DNA of 64,000 nucleotides, from contig NZ_JAHMHI010000001.1 in NCBI RefSeq assembly GCF_018914005.1, positions 1 through 64,000 on the forward strand, in the 5' to 3' direction. Below, piece after piece: positions 9,778-20,930 of this stretch; position 1 is the stretch's first letter; the number at the start of each line of letters is the position of its first letter. The notes under the pieces were generated by a model. The model saw only the letters and a list, made by a program, of their open reading frames with translations. It made no database searches and was not told the DNA's origin. Made by a program: the position numbers and the translations under genes. Source of the DNA: Mycoplasma zalophi (lineage in GTDB: Bacteria > Bacillota_I > Bacilli_A > Mycoplasmatales > Metamycoplasmataceae).

Positions 9778-9804
9778 ATTTACAATCTAAAAAAGATTGT
9801 AAAT
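9778..9804 (-). terminator. Terminator of ffh
   Basis: TTTACAATCT at 9779-9789 pairs with AGATTGTAAA at 9794-9803. In minus orientation the hairpin is followed by TTTTTATT. It lies just after the ffh stop codon. Confidence 0.7.
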
Positions 9805-9813
9805 GCAAATTTA

Positions 9814-11160
9814 TTAAAAAAGACCACCTAATCCACCCAAATTACCTAAATTAAATCCACCGCGGCCACTTGACATTTCTTTCATTTGTTTTGCCATTCT
9901 TTCATAATCTGTTAAAAGTAAATTATATTCACGAGCAGATCTTCCTGAACCTTTTAAAATTCTTTGCTTTCTTTCTGCTATTTTTAGTAATTTGGGATTT
10001 TTTCTTTCCTGTTTAGTCATTGAATTAATTAAAATTTGATATGTTGTAAATTTTTGTTCTGCTTTGTCTATTTGTTCTTCATTGATTTTATTTGAGAGTC
10101 CGGGAATCATTTTTATTATTTTGGTCATTTTACCTAGTTTTTTAATTTGTGCCATAGTTTCCATTAAATCATCTAAAGTAAATTGTCCTGATAAAAATCT
10201 TTGTGATATTTTTTTTGCTTTTGCTTCATCTATGTTATTTTCAGCTTGTTCAATTAAACTTAAAACATCACCCATTCCCAAAATACGATTTGCCATTCTG
10301 TCGGGATGAAAAATTTCTAAACCAGAAATTTTTTCACTTGTTCCAATGAATAAAATTGGAATATTTAGCAAATGAGTAATACTTAAAGCAGCTCCACCAC
10401 GAGCATCAGAATCTAGTTTAGTAATTATCGTTCCATTTATTTTTAAATTTTCATTAAAGATTTTTGCAACATTAATTACATCTTGTCCGCTCATGGCATC
10501 AATTACTAAAAATATGTAATCTGGATTTGTTCTCCTTTTTATTTTGACTAATTCATCCATTAAAGTGTCATCTATCGCTAAACGCCCAGCTGTATCTAGT
10601 ATTACTGCATCATTTTTGTTTTCTTTTGCTATTGTTAGTGCATTTTGGGCAATTTCAACTGCATCGTCAATTTTTTCAGTATAAAAATCAACACTTATTT
10701 GTTTTGATAAACTTTCTAATTGATCCCTTGCTGCCGGACGATAAATATCAGCACCAACTAAAAGCGGATTTTCTATAATTTTTTTCTTTCTTAAATATGC
10801 TGCTAATTTTGCAGATGTTGTTGTTTTACCGCTACCTTGTAATCCAATCATTAAAATTGTTAGTGGTTTTTTTGTTACTTCAATTGAAAAGGTTTTTTTA
10901 CCTAAGATATTAATTAACTCTTCGTTAAATATTTTAATAACTGTCTGTTGAGCATTTAAATTACCGATTTTACCGCTTTCAAGAATTTTTCTTTTTACTT
11001 CTTTTGTAAATGCTTTTACTACTTCTAGATTAACGTCAGCCTCAAGTAGTGATAACTTAATTTCTCTGATAATTTCTGTTATATCGTCTTCAGTTATTAT
11101 GGTTTTTTTATTCATTTTTTCAATTGATTTTTGTATTTTATTACCTATAAAGTCAAACAT
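9814..11160 (-). CDS. ffh: Signal recognition particle GTPase Ffh (SRP54)
   Basis: 448 residues, the standard length. The N domain covers about 1-90. The G domain has GLQGSGKTT at 106-114, DTAGR at about 188 and TKLDSDARGG at about 247. The methionine-rich M domain has the RNA-binding GSGR stretch near residue 405 and a short glycine-rich tail, NLGNLGGLGGLF. With 4.5S RNA and FtsY it targets nascent membrane proteins and lipoproteins. It is a single gene on the minus strand, divergent from glyQS across a 180-bp AT-rich spacer. Confidence 0.95.
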   Translation of the reverse strand: MFDFIGNKIQKSIEKMNKKTIITEDDITEIIREIKLSLLEADVNLEVVKAFTKEVKRKILESGKIGNLNAQQTVIKIFNEELINILGKKTFSIEVTKKPLTILMIGLQGSGKTTTSAKLAAYLRKKKIIENPLLVGADIYRPAARDQLESLSKQISVDFYTEKIDDAVEIAQNALTIAKENKNDAVILDTAGRLAIDDTLMDELVKIKRRTNPDYIFLVIDAMSGQDVINVAKIFNENLKINGTIITKLDSDARGGAALSITHLLNIPILFIGTSEKISGLEIFHPDRMANRILGMGDVLSLIEQAENNIDEAKAKKISQRFLSGQFTLDDLMETMAQIKKLGKMTKIIKMIPGLSNKINEEQIDKAEQKFTTYQILINSMTKQERKNPKLLKIAERKQRILKGSGRSAREYNLLLTDYERMAKQMKEMSSGRGGFNLGNLGGLGGLF

Positions 11161-11308
11161 ATTTTAATTATATTATATAAAAATAAAAAAATCCTTTTCA
11201 AATTCCAAAAGTTTGTATTTTTTCTTTCAATTTAGCACTAAAAAATATTAAAAATAGCACTATTTCAAAAAGAAAAACTTATTGTTTTCAAAAACTTATA
11301 TCTTATGA

Positions 11309-11341
11309 TATAATATAAAATTATTTTGCTAATGAGGTACT
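11309..11341 (+). promoter_or_regulatory. Promoter and RBS of the glyQS-dnaG-rpoD operon
   Basis: TATAAT at 11309-11314 lies 27 bases upstream of the ATG at 11342. GAGG within AATGAGGTAC gives a normal Shine-Dalgarno at 6-9 bases from the start. No good -35 is obvious. Confidence 0.55.
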
Positions 11342-12718
11342 ATGTTAAATAAAGATAAAAATATTCAAGAAATAATCAATCATTTAAAGGTGTCAGGATT
11401 TGTTTACCAAGATTCTGAAATTTACGGTGGAGTAATTAATACATGAGATTATGGTCCACTTGCTACAAATATGTTAAACGCGTTAAAAAATCAATGAATT
11501 CAAAGTTTTATTTTCGAAGAAGAAAACAACTATCAAATTGATTCAAAAATTATTATGAATCCAATGGTTTGAAAAGCTAGCGGACATTTAGAAAATTTTA
11601 GTGATTTTTTAATTGAAAATAAAGTTAATCAAAAAAGATATCGTGCAGATCATATTTTAAAAGATCTTTTCAAAGATTTAGATGTTGAAAAAATGACTCA
11701 TGATGAAATGGAACAAAAAATTAAAAATGAAGTTTTAGAATATGATGGAGTTAAATGCGACTGAACAGAAATTAGACCGTTTAATTTAATGTTCAAAACA
11801 CAAGCAGGAGCAATAGATAATACTGCAAGTACAACATTTTTAAGGCCAGAAACTGCACAAGGTATTTTTGTTAACTTTAAAAATGTTTTAAGAACTATGA
11901 GACCTAAATTACCTTTTGGAATAGGACAAATAGGAAAAAGTTTTCGTAATGAAATAACTCCAAGAGATTTTATTTTTAGAACAAGAGAATTTGAACAAAT
12001 GGAATTAGAATTTTTCTGTTATGAAAATCAAGATGAACATTTTTATAACTATTACATTCAAAAATGTTATGACTTTTGTTTAAAAAATGGTCTAAAACAA
12101 GATTCAATAAGAATTAGAGCTCATGAAAAAGAAGAATTGAGTCACTACTCAAAAGGTACAAGTGATATTGAATTTTTATTCCCATTTGGATGAGGAGAAT
12201 TAATGGGGATTGCAAATCGTGGTAATTACGATTTAAGCCAACATATTAAATTCTCAAATGAAAATTTATATTATTTAACTGATGAAGGTGAAAAAGTTAT
12301 TCCTTATGTAATTGAACCTTCAATGGGTCTTGATCGCTTATTATTTGCTATTTTAGTTGATGCTTATGAAGTAGAAACATTAGAAAATAATGAATCAAGA
12401 ACAGTTTTAAGAACAAAATATAAAGTAAGTCCTTACCAAGTGTGTGTTATGCCGCTTGTTAAAAAACTTACAGATGAAAGTAAAAAAATATTTAAAAATT
12501 TAAAATCAAAAGGTATTCGTGTTTCATATGAAGAATCAGGTTCTATTGGAAAACGTTACAGAAGACAAGATGCAATTGGAACATATTTTTCAATTACATT
12601 TGACTATGATTCACTAGAAGATAACAAAGTAACAATTAGACATAGAGATACAATGCAACAAGAAAGAATTAGTATAGATGACATTGAAAAATATTTAGAA
12701 AGTTACAATGACAGATAA
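11342..12718 (+). CDS. glyQS: Glycyl-tRNA synthetase, homodimeric type
   Basis: 458 residues, the size of the alpha2 class II enzyme. [14 protein letters not shown] at the N-terminus, [25 protein letters not shown] (motif 2 region), [29 protein letters not shown] and the C-terminal GLDRLLFA (motif 3) are all present. It charges tRNA-Gly. Several Trp codons are UGA. The gene overlaps dnaG by 11 bases and heads a transcript that probably runs through dnaG, rpoD, the Nif3-like gene and nfo. Confidence 0.93.
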
Positions 12719-14510
12719 TAATCAAAATATTTGAAAAAGTGTATTAAATCAAGTAAATATAGTTGATATTATCTCTGAATATTGTAATTTAACTAAATCG
12801 GGAAAAAATTATAAAACAAATTGCCCGTTTCACAATGAAAAGACTTCTTCATTCATTGTTAGTCCTGAAAAGCAGATATTTACCTGTTTTGGTTGTCATA
12901 AAACAGGTAATGCAATTAAGTTTCTAGAATATAGATTAAATCTAACACCTATTGAAGCTTTAAAGAAAATTGCTACTAAAATTAATTTTGATATTTCTAA
13001 GTTAAATAGATTTTCCCCTAACACAACACAAGAACAAACAGAACTTTTTGAAGCAACAGAAGCCGCAAACAATTTGTTTCAATATGAATTTCACAAATTC
13101 AAAAATCAAAATAATGATTTACAAAATGTCATTTTGAAAAGAAAAATTACCGCTGAAATACAAAATCACTTTAAATTAGGGTTTAGTTCAAATGAGATAA
13201 ATTCTTTTCAATATTTACAAGACAAAGGTTTTGATGAAGCGGTTTTATCAAAAATTTCTATTTCAAGTTCAAACAATAAAGATATCAATTTTTTTAACAA
13301 TAGATTAATTTTTCCTATTTACGATTCAAAATTAAATTGTGTTGGTTTTAGCGCAAGAACAGTTGATGGAGATGATGTAAAATATTTAAATACTTCTGAA
13401 AACGAAATATTTAAAAAAAATTCATTGTTCTTTAACTGAAATAATGTAAAAGAAAGTATCGCAATTAATAGAGAAATTTATTTAGTTGAAGGACAATTTG
13501 ATGTTGTTGCACTTTATCGCATTGGCATTAATAATGCTTTGGCAGTCATGGGAACAACATTAACTGAAAACCATTTATCATTATTAAAAAAATGTACAAT
13601 AAATTTATTTTTTGATGGTGATTTACCTGGAACAAATGCAACAATAAAAAATTTGAAAATAATATTAAACAATTTAAAAAAATACGAATTAAATGTAAAA
13701 ATAATTCAGAATAACACAAAAAATGACCCAGATGAGATTTATTTTTTATCATCAGATGGTTCAACATTGAAAGAAACAGCAACAAAAAAGATTGGTTATT
13801 TAGATTATATTTACAATTTGATTTTTGAAAACCCCAATTATGATCAATCATTAGAACAAAAACAATTGTTGCTAAGAGAATTTAATGAATTTTGAAAAAT
13901 TTTAAGTCAGTATGATCAAGAAATTTTAAAACAAAAAGCTATTTTACAAAATAAATTAGACAGTGATTATTTTAAAAATCTTCAATCATTTTCAATGAAA
14001 AATTACCGAAATAATATATTTGAAAATAATACATATAAAAACAGCGCATATGCTCAACATACAAAAAAATTTAATCGTGTTATAGTAACAAAAGATACAC
14101 CACGATCAGATTTTTACAAACTAGCAAATCATGTTGCGATCCAAATATTAAAAAACATTACTTATTGATACAATATGCGTGAAGTTATTCGAAATTCAAA
14201 TAGCAAATGAAAGAAAATGATTTTAAATTTCGATGATACTAAAATAAATAAAAAATCACGAATAACAACAATAAAGCAAGCCAAAACTAATTCAGATAAA
14301 TTTACTAATGATTTAAAAATTTTTATTAGATTATTAGATCCCAATGAAATAATAGACGAAAACGATTTACAAAACAATTTGTTTAAATTTAAAAATTTTT
14401 ATAGTAATTTAGATGAAAATAACGAGGAAAATATAAAAATTAACCAAGCTGATGATGAACAATTATCATTTGACAGACTTATAAAAATAATAGAAAAAAC
14501 ACAAGAATAA
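12708..14510 (+). CDS. dnaG: DNA primase DnaG
   Basis: 600 residues. The N-terminal CHC2 zinc-binding motif is Cys39-x2-His42-x17-Cys60-x2-Cys63 (NCPFH, TCFGC). The catalytic core has FSARTVDGDDVKYLNTSE, and the Toprim motif is VEGQFDVVALYRIGI at about residue 260. FDGDLPGTNAT supplies the metal-binding acidic residues. It primes Okazaki fragments. The C-terminal helicase-binding region (after about 440) is divergent. The ATG lies inside the end of glyQS, so the two are translationally coupled. Confidence 0.92.
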
Positions 14511-14522
14511 AAAGGAGCAAAA

Positions 14523-16022
14523 ATGAGCACAATAAAAGAAGATGAACAAAAATCAGTTAAAGATTTAATAAAAGCATTTAAAAAATTATTAGCACAAAAA
14601 CAAAAAACTGATAAAACTAAAAAAACCTTAACACATGAAGATATCTATAAATTTTTAGATGATAATAAATTATTTTTAGATGCTGATGAGAGTGTGGAGA
14701 TTTTTGATCTTTTAATTCAAGAAAACTTATTAGAAGATAATCTTTTAGAAGACGATGAAGAAGAAATTACAGAAAGCGATTTAGAAGATGCATTCCGTAA
14801 AGATCCTATAAAAAATAAATTAGAACTAGAAAATAGTGATGATTTAGATGATGAAGAACCTTCTGAATTTGAAGATTCCGAAGACTTAGAGGATGATTCA
14901 GAACTTAATATTGATGAATTTCATGATGATTCAACAGTAAAAAAAGATGATGACGATGATTCATTAGACGCAGATTTTTATGATGATACTGAAAAATATG
15001 TTGAATTTGAAGAACCAGGCGATGATTATGACGAAGATGATGAAGATGTTGTTAACCTACTAAAAGATTATGACGAAGATGATGATTATTATGATAAAGA
15101 CTCAATTGAAGATGATTCACTTTCTAATAATCTTTCTGAAACAAATGATATTGTTAAATGATACATGCGCTGAATTGGTAAATATGGAAAATTACTAACA
15201 CCAAAAGAAGAAAAAGATTTAGCTATCAAAATGGAAAAAGCTCTTGAAGAAGGAAATGATAGAAAATATAAAAAAGCGCGTAGCACTTTAATTAACCGTA
15301 ATTTGCGTTTAGTAATTAATAACGCTAAACGTTATAAAAATAGAGGATTAAGTTTTATTGACTTAATTAGTGAAGGTAATGCGGGAATTTTAAAAGCGGT
15401 TGATAAATATGATTATCATAAAGGATTTAAATTTTCAACATATGCTACATGATGAATTCGTCAAGCTATTACTCGTGCGGTAGCAGATCAAGCAAGAACA
15501 ATAAGAGTTCCAGTACACATGGTGGAAACAATTAACAAAATCATTAAAATTGAACGTGAATTACAACAAGAAAATGGAAACACACCAACAGACGAAGAAA
15601 TTGCTATGCGTTATGGTGGTGATATGGATGCTGAAAAAGTAAGATATATAAGAAAAATAAATATCGACCCCATTTCTTTAGATAAATCAATAGGAAAAGA
15701 AGAAAATTCAAATTTCAGTGATTTTGTAAAAGATGAAAGTGTAATTAATCCAGTTGATTTTTCTTCACAAGAAGAACTATCTGTAATTATTGATGATATG
15801 CTTGAAAATTATTTAGATGAAGAAGATAGAGTCCTAATAAGAAAACGTTTTGGTGTTGGAAAAGATGAAAACGGTATACCATATAGAGCATATACTTTAG
15901 ATGAGCTTGCTCGTGAAAAAGGAATTTCAAAAGAAAGAGTAAGACAAATTGAAACAAAAATTTTAAGAAAACTAAAACATCCTCAAAAACGTAAAAAACT
16001 AAAAGATTTCTTTACAAGTTAA
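14523..16022 (+). CDS. rpoD: RNA polymerase primary sigma factor RpoD
   Basis: 499 residues. AAAGGAGC precedes the ATG. Region 1.1-like residues 1-50 are followed by an exceptionally acidic segment (about 53-203) rich in Asp/Glu with many DD and EDD runs. Region 2 reads [20 protein letters not shown] and [15 protein letters not shown] at about 276-315. Region 3 has IRVPVHMVE. Region 4 ends with the helix-turn-helix [21 protein letters not shown]. This is the housekeeping sigma factor and the only sigma gene in the window. It is co-transcribed with dnaG, the classical macromolecular-synthesis arrangement. Confidence 0.95.
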
Positions 16023-16023
16023 A

Positions 16024-16797
16024 ATGAGAACAAAACACTTAATCGATAATTTATCAAAAGATATTAATTTAAATCTCAAAGAACCTTGAGATCCTATTGG
16101 ATTTTCTATCCCGCTAGCGGGAAAAAAGAATTTAAAAAATGTTTTAGTTTGCCATGATGTAACTTCAAAAGTTATTCAAGAAGCAATTAAAAATGATTGT
16201 AACTTAATAATTTCTCACCATCCATTCATTTTTTATGAAAAAGCAAAAGATTTTGAAATATATCCTTATAAAAAAAATCTATATAAAACATTAAAAGCAC
16301 ATAAAATTAATACTTATAGTTTTCATACTGCTTTTGATAAAAGTGATTTTTTAACAGTGAAAGGAATATTAAAACTTCTTAATTTAGATGATAACAGTTT
16401 TAGGCAAGTAAATAGTGAATTTGCATTGAAAATAAACTGAGATAAAACACCCTTAGAACTTATAAAATTATTAAAAAATAGAGCTAGTGTAAAAAACATA
16501 CAAACAAATATTAAACAAAAAGTTCTAGAAACAAAAATAAACAGTTTTATGCTATTTCCAGGTTCTGGTTTTGTGGGAGATATAAATAAATTTAAAGATG
16601 AAACAGATTTAATAATCACAAGTGATGCAAAATGAAGTGATTTTATAAATTATGATGAAATGAATATAAATATTATTAATGTTTCTCACAATTTAGAAAA
16701 AGGGTTTATTTATATAATGGTTGATTTACTAAAAAAATATCTTGATCCAAGTCAAATTTTTAGTATTTTTGAAGAAGACAAATTTTATAATATTTAA
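16024..16797 (+). CDS. Nif3-like dinuclear metal-centre protein
   Basis: 257 residues. Metal-binding motifs are IISHHPFIF (about residues 60-68), YSFHTAFDKSD (about 98-108) and the C-terminal VSHNLEKGFIY. The family forms hexameric rings with a two-metal site. In Gram-positives it sits next to rpoD and the tRNA methyltransferase gene trmK, and it does so beside rpoD here, although trmK is not between them. Biochemical function is unsettled. It starts one base after the rpoD stop, with no separate promoter. Confidence 0.8.
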
Positions 16798-16806
16798 GGA
16801 GTATTT

Positions 16807-17634
16807 ATGATTAAATTAGGAAGTCATATTTCATTTAAATCACCTAATTATTTAGTTTCTGCAGTTGAAGAATCTATAAAAAACAATGCAAATTGCATGA
16901 TGATTTATTTAGGTGCACCGCAAACATCAAAAAGAGTTGCAAAAGAATTATATAATTTGTCTGAATATACTAAAAAATATCATGATGTAATAAAATCTGA
17001 AGATATCGTAGTTCACGCTCCATACATAGTAAATCCATCAAATCCTGAAAAATCTTTATTTGCTATTAATTTTTTAATTGAAGAAATTAACAGAATGAAC
17101 TATATCGGAGCAAAATACTTAGTTTTACACCCAGGAGCATACACAAAATTTTCTTTACAAGAAAGTTTAGAAACTTTAATAAATTCTTTAAAACAAATAA
17201 TTTCTTTAACAAAAGATGTTGTAATTTGTCTTGAAACAATGAGTGGAAAAGGTACTGAAGTTTTTACTAATTTTAAAGATATGAAGTATGTTTTAGAAAC
17301 TTTAAATAGCGATAGAGTACAAATGTGTCTTGATACATGTCACATTTGAGATGCGGGTTATGACATAAAAAAATACGATGATTTTAAACAACAATTAAGA
17401 GATTTTGATTTATTAAAGTACATAAAAGTTATTCATTTAAATGACTCATTAAATGATTTAAATTCACACAAAGACAGACATGCAAATATTGATCAAGGTT
17501 ATATAGGATTAAAAACATTACAAAAATTTGTATTTGATAATGATTTTGATAATGTTCCCATTATTTTAGAAACACCTATCCCTGAACAAGGTTCAATTTA
17601 TGATATTGAAATTGCTATGTTATTAAAACAATAA
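16807..17634 (+). CDS. nfo: Endonuclease IV (AP endonuclease)
   Basis: 275 residues. The motifs of the three-zinc TIM-barrel AP endonuclease are visible: KLGSHISF at the start, VHAPYIVN (about 65-72), LVLHPGAYT (about 104-112), ICLETMSGKG, CLDTCHIWDAGYD and IHLNDS with DRHANIDQG. The enzyme incises abasic sites during base excision repair. AAGGAG precedes the ATG. It ends the rpoD transcript, and rpmG follows behind its own promoter. Confidence 0.93.
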
Positions 17635-17640
17635 AATCAA

Positions 17641-17705
17641 TTGAAAATATTTTTTTTAATTTATAATATAAAAGATATTTACTAAAAAAATTAATAGGAG
17701 GAAAT
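17641..17705 (+). promoter_or_regulatory. Promoter and strong RBS of rpmG-pepP
   Basis: TTGAAA at 17641-17646 and TATAAT at 17662-17667 have a 15-base spacer. AGGAGG lies immediately upstream of the rpmG ATG at 17706. Confidence 0.6.
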
Positions 17706-17858
17706 ATGCCAAGAGAAGGATTAATTTTAAGATGTGAACAATGTAAAATGGAAAATTACATTACAAAGAAAAATAAAAAATTACACCCTGAAAAAATGGA
17801 AACTAAAAAATATTGCCATAAATGTAATGACCATACAAATCACAAAGAAAAAAAATAA
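17706..17858 (+). CDS. rpmG: 50S ribosomal protein L33
   Basis: 50 residues: [18 protein letters not shown] followed by [10 protein letters not shown]. The two CxxC zinc-ribbon pairs are intact, so this is the zinc-binding form of L33. The near-consensus AGGAGG ribosome binding site fits a highly expressed protein. pepP follows 12 bases downstream on the same transcript. Confidence 0.92.
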   Translation: MPREGLILRCEQCKMENYITKKNKKLHPEKMETKKYCHKCNDHTNHKEKK

Positions 17859-17870
17859 TAAGGAAATAAA

Positions 17871-18911
17871 ATGTTAAAACAAGAATTATTAAAGTCTTTT
17901 GATGAATATAATGTTGATGTAATTATTTCAGAAGCCCCAGAAACAAGATTATGAATGGCTGAAGTTTCAACAACTGATGGATATTTAGTAATTGAAAAAG
18001 AAACAGCTTATATATTTGTTGATGGAAGATACATTGAATACGTAACAAAAAATGCTAAAAATGTTGAAGTTAAATTATTAAAAGCTAACTCACTTAGTGA
18101 ATTTTTAAAAGAAAAAAATTACAAAAAAGTAGGAATAGAAAAAGATTATTTAAAAGTTGAAACTTTAGAAAATTTTAAAAAAATATTACCAGAAGCAGAA
18201 TTTATTTCTGTTCTAGGTCAACAATTTCGTATTAAAAAAGATTTACGTGAAGCTTCAATTATTGAAGAAGCATGTAAAATTTCTTTAGATGCATTTAATG
18301 AAGTTAAAAAATACTTAAAAGTTGGTATGACTGAAAAAGAAGTTAGTCATAAATTAGGGTATTTAATGAGACTTTTTGGTGCAGAAAAAGAATCTTTTGA
18401 TTCAATTGTAGCTTTTGGAACTAATGCAGCTGAACCTCATCACCACCCCACAAATACTCAATTAGCCGATGGAGATATTGTAAAAATTGACTTTGGTGCT
18501 CAGTATTTGGGATGAGCAAGTGATATTACTAGAACATTTTTCTTTGGAACACCAAAAGATAAAAAATTAGTAGATATTTTAGAAATTGTAAAAGAAGCCC
18601 AACGTTTAGGACGTGAAGCTGTTAAACCAGGAATCACAACTACAGAAATTGATAAAATTTGTCGCGACTACATCGTTGAAAAAGGATATGGTGAATATTT
18701 CACTCACTCAACTGGGCATGGAGTGGGGATTAATGTTCATGAATTACCATATGTAAATTCTGTAAAATCAACAGTTTTAGAACCAGGTATGGTAATAACT
18801 GTTGAACCTGGAATCTATATCCCTGGTTTAGGTGGAGCAAGAATTGAAGATACAGTTTTAGTAACTGAAACTGGAGCTAAAGTTTTAAGTCGCCCTGAAG
18901 AAAATAATTAA
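17871..18911 (+). CDS. pepP: Xaa-Pro aminopeptidase (M24B)
   Basis: 346 residues. The N-terminal creatinase-like domain covers about 1-120. The pita-bread catalytic domain follows, with metal ligands in VKIDFGAQYLGWASDITRTF (two Asp), STGHGVGINVHELP (His), TVEPGIYIP (Glu) and GARIEDTVLVTE (Glu). It removes N-terminal residues preceding proline, useful in an organism that imports peptides. AGGAAA precedes the ATG. A clear terminator follows the stop. Confidence 0.9.
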
Positions 18912-18931
18912 AGTGCTCAAAGCACTTTTTA
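18910..18931 (+). terminator. Rho-independent terminator after pepP
   Basis: AAAGTGCT, a CAA loop, then AGCACTTT and a T-run, overlapping the pepP stop codon. Confidence 0.85.
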
Positions 18932-18981
18932 TTTTACAAAAATAACAACAAAAAAGCCATTAAAAATGGTAAAATTTTCAT

Positions 18982-20247
18982 ATGAAATTTATAGACGAAG
19001 TAAAAATAACAGTAAAAGCAGGAAATGGTGGCAATGGCCTTATTAGTTTTAGGCGTGAAGCACATGTTGACCGTGGTGGACCAGATGGTGGAGATGGCGG
19101 AAAAGGTGGTGACATTTATTTTGTTGGAGATAGCGGAATAAATACACTTTTAAATTTTCATTACAAAAATAAAATTACAGCACAAGATGGCGAAAACGGT
19201 AAAAGAAAAAATGCTTACGGTGCAAATGGTCAAGATACTTACATAAAAGTTCCCTTAGGAACGTTAGTATATAACTATGATAATTTAATCGCCGATATAA
19301 TTGATTCAAAACCATATTTAATTGCTAAAGGTGGTAGAGGTGGTAGAGGGAATGTTAAATTCAAAACTTCTCGTAATACCGCACCTAGATTATCTGAAAA
19401 TGGTGAATTGGGTGAAAATCTAGATATTAAATTAAGTTTAAAAGTTTTAGCAGATGTAGGTTTAATTGGAAAACCGAGTGCAGGTAAAAGCACACTATTA
19501 TCACAAATTTCAAATGCTAAACCTAAAATTGCTGAATATGAATTTACAACACTAGTTCCACAATTAGGTCTTGTTAAATATTATGATGATAGTTTTGTAA
19601 TAACTGACTTACCGGGTTTAATTAATGGAGCAAGTGAAGGAAAAGGATTGGGGATTCAATTTTTAAAACACATTGAAAGATGTAAAATATTATGTCACGT
19701 GATTGATTTTGGTTCTGAAGAAAAAAATCCTATTCAAGACTTCGAAGATATTAATAATGAATTAATTAAATATAATATAAAACTTGAAAACAGACCTCAA
19801 GTAATAATTGCTAATAAATCTGATTTAAAAGCATTTAATGACCATAAACAATTATTTAAAGAAAAATATCCTAATATAAAATTAATTGATCATAGTTTAG
19901 AAACTTCAGAAAATACAATAAATTCAATTAAAAAAGAAATTTATGAAACTTTAAAAGAAGCTGAAAATATTTTAATAAATGAAGTAAGCAAAAATGAAGT
20001 TACAATTACACTAGAGGAAGATGACTTTGAAATTATTAGGGTTTCTTTTGATACTTATGAAATAAAAGGTAAAAAGATTAAAGAATTATATAATCGTATT
20101 CCTTTAATAAGTTATGATAACTTAATGCGTTTTAATAATAAATTAAAACACTTAGGAGTATGAGAAGAATTGTTAAAAAAAGGAATTGTAGCGGGTGATA
20201 CAGTTCGTATAGAAAACTATGAATTTACATGAGATAACGAAAATTAA
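18982..20247 (+). CDS. obg: GTPase ObgE/CgtA
   Basis: 421 residues. The glycine-rich Obg fold fills about 1-158 (AGNGGNGLISFRRE, GGPDGGDGGKGGD). The G domain has GKPSAGKST at about 162-170, DLPGLI and ANKSD. A C-terminal OCT domain (about 345-421) includes a UGA Trp at residue 394. Obg acts in 50S assembly and stress control. A -10-like TAAAAT at 18970-18975 ends 6 bases before the ATG and no ribosome binding site is visible, so the mRNA may be leaderless. Confidence 0.93.
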
Positions 20248-20253
20248 TTTTTT

Positions 20254-20282
20254 TTGCAAAACTTAAAAAAATTGTGTATAAT
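20254..20282 (+). promoter_or_regulatory. Promoter of the tRNA cluster
   Basis: TTGCAA at 20254-20259, a 17-base spacer, and perfect TATAAT at 20277-20282. It is one of the best sigma-A promoters in the window and lies 28 bases before the first tRNA. Confidence 0.8.
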
Positions 20283-20310
20283 TATAAAGCAACTTAAATA
20301 AATGAGAAGT

Positions 20311-20387
20311 GGAGAAGTAGCTCAGCTTGGTAGAGCACTTGACTTGGGCTCAAGCGGTCGCAGGTTCGAATCCTGTCTTCTTCACCA
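20311..20387 (+). tRNA. tRNA-Pro (UGG)
   Basis: Acceptor GGAGAAG pairs with CTTCTTC with one G-U. The anticodon stem CTTGA/TCAAG encloses a loop with TGG. The T-loop is TTCGAAT and CCA is encoded. First gene of an eight-tRNA cluster. Confidence 0.95.
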
Positions 20388-20392
20388 TTTAT

Positions 20393-20469
20393 GGGGGGGT
20401 AGCTCACCTGGCCAGAGCGCCTGCCTTGCACGCAGGAGGTAGTGGGTTCGAGTCCCATCCTCTCCACCA
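20393..20469 (+). tRNA. tRNA-Ala (UGC)
   Basis: Acceptor of seven G residues pairs with CCTCTCC using G-U pairs. The anticodon loop CTTGCAC in stem CCTGC/GCAGG gives TGC. CCA is encoded. Confidence 0.95.
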
Positions 20470-20470
20470 T

Positions 20471-20547
20471 GGCTCTGTAGCTCAGTTGGTTAGAGCGTCC
20501 GGTTCATACCCGGAAGGTCAAGAGTTCGACTCTCTTCGGAGCCACCA
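20471..20547 (+). tRNA. tRNA-Met (CAU), elongator
   Basis: The anticodon loop TTCATAC in stem TCCGG/CCGGA gives CAT. Acceptor GGCTCTG/CGGAGCC is fully paired, unlike an initiator. The body differs from the neighbouring Ile2-type gene, so elongator Met is the best assignment. Confidence 0.85.
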
Positions 20548-20561
20548 ATTAGAATAGATTA

Positions 20562-20638
20562 GGACCTATAGCTCAGTTGGTTAGAGCAACCGGCTCATAA
20601 CCGGTCGGTCACAGGTTCGAGTCCTGTTGGGTCCACCA
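20562..20638 (+). tRNA. tRNA-Ile2 (CAU, lysidine-type)
   Basis: The anticodon is CAT in stem ACCGG/CCGGT. The acceptor GGACCTA, the D-arm and the stretch CGGCTCATAACCG match the bacterial tRNA-Ile whose C34 becomes lysidine through TilS. It therefore reads AUA. The assignment rests on resemblance to known Ile2 tRNAs. Confidence 0.8.
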
Positions 20639-20639
20639 T

Positions 20640-20730
20640 GGGCAATTACCCAAGAGGCTGAAGGGAGCAGTCTTGAAAACTGCCAGGGGCTTCACGGCCC
20701 GCGGGGGTTCAAATCCCTCATTGCCCGCCA
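20640..20730 (+). tRNA. tRNA-Ser (UGA)
   Basis: 91 bases with a long variable arm. The anticodon stem GCAGT/ACTGC encloses CTTGAAA, giving TGA. Acceptor GGGCAAT/ATTGCCC, discriminator G, CCA encoded. Confidence 0.95.
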
Positions 20731-20773
20731 TATATTTATAAAGTTATACCACTACTTTATAAATACCTAACAT

Positions 20774-20849
20774 AGCGGAGTGGAGCAGTCGGCAGCTCGT
20801 TGGGCTCATAACCCAAAGGTCACAGGTTCAAGTCCTGTCTCCGCAACCA
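20774..20849 (+). tRNA. tRNA-fMet (CAU), initiator
   Basis: Three G-C pairs stack under the anticodon loop CTCATAA (TTGGG/CCCAA). The first acceptor position is an A-A mismatch followed by GCGGAG/CTCCGC. The unpaired first position and the GGG/CCC stack are initiator hallmarks. CCA is encoded. Confidence 0.93.
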
Positions 20850-20852
20850 AAT

Positions 20853-20929
20853 GGTCCAGTGGTAAAGTGGTTTAATACGTCTCCCTGTCACGGAGAAGAT
20901 CGCGGGTTCAATTCCCGTCTGGACCGCCA
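20853..20929 (+). tRNA. tRNA-Asp (GUC)
   Basis: Acceptor GGTCCAG/CTGGACC with discriminator G. The anticodon loop CTGTCAC in stem CTCC(C)/GGAG gives GTC. CCA is encoded. Confidence 0.93.
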
Positions 20930-20930
20930 T

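Noticed and set aside
13546..13851. Minus-strand frame inside dnaG
   Set aside because: Antisense shadow of the conserved primase Toprim region, no start signals.
20327..20557. Open frame across the first three tRNA genes
   Set aside because: It translates tRNA sequence (T-loops, CCA ends). The tRNA structures are complete, so it is not coding.
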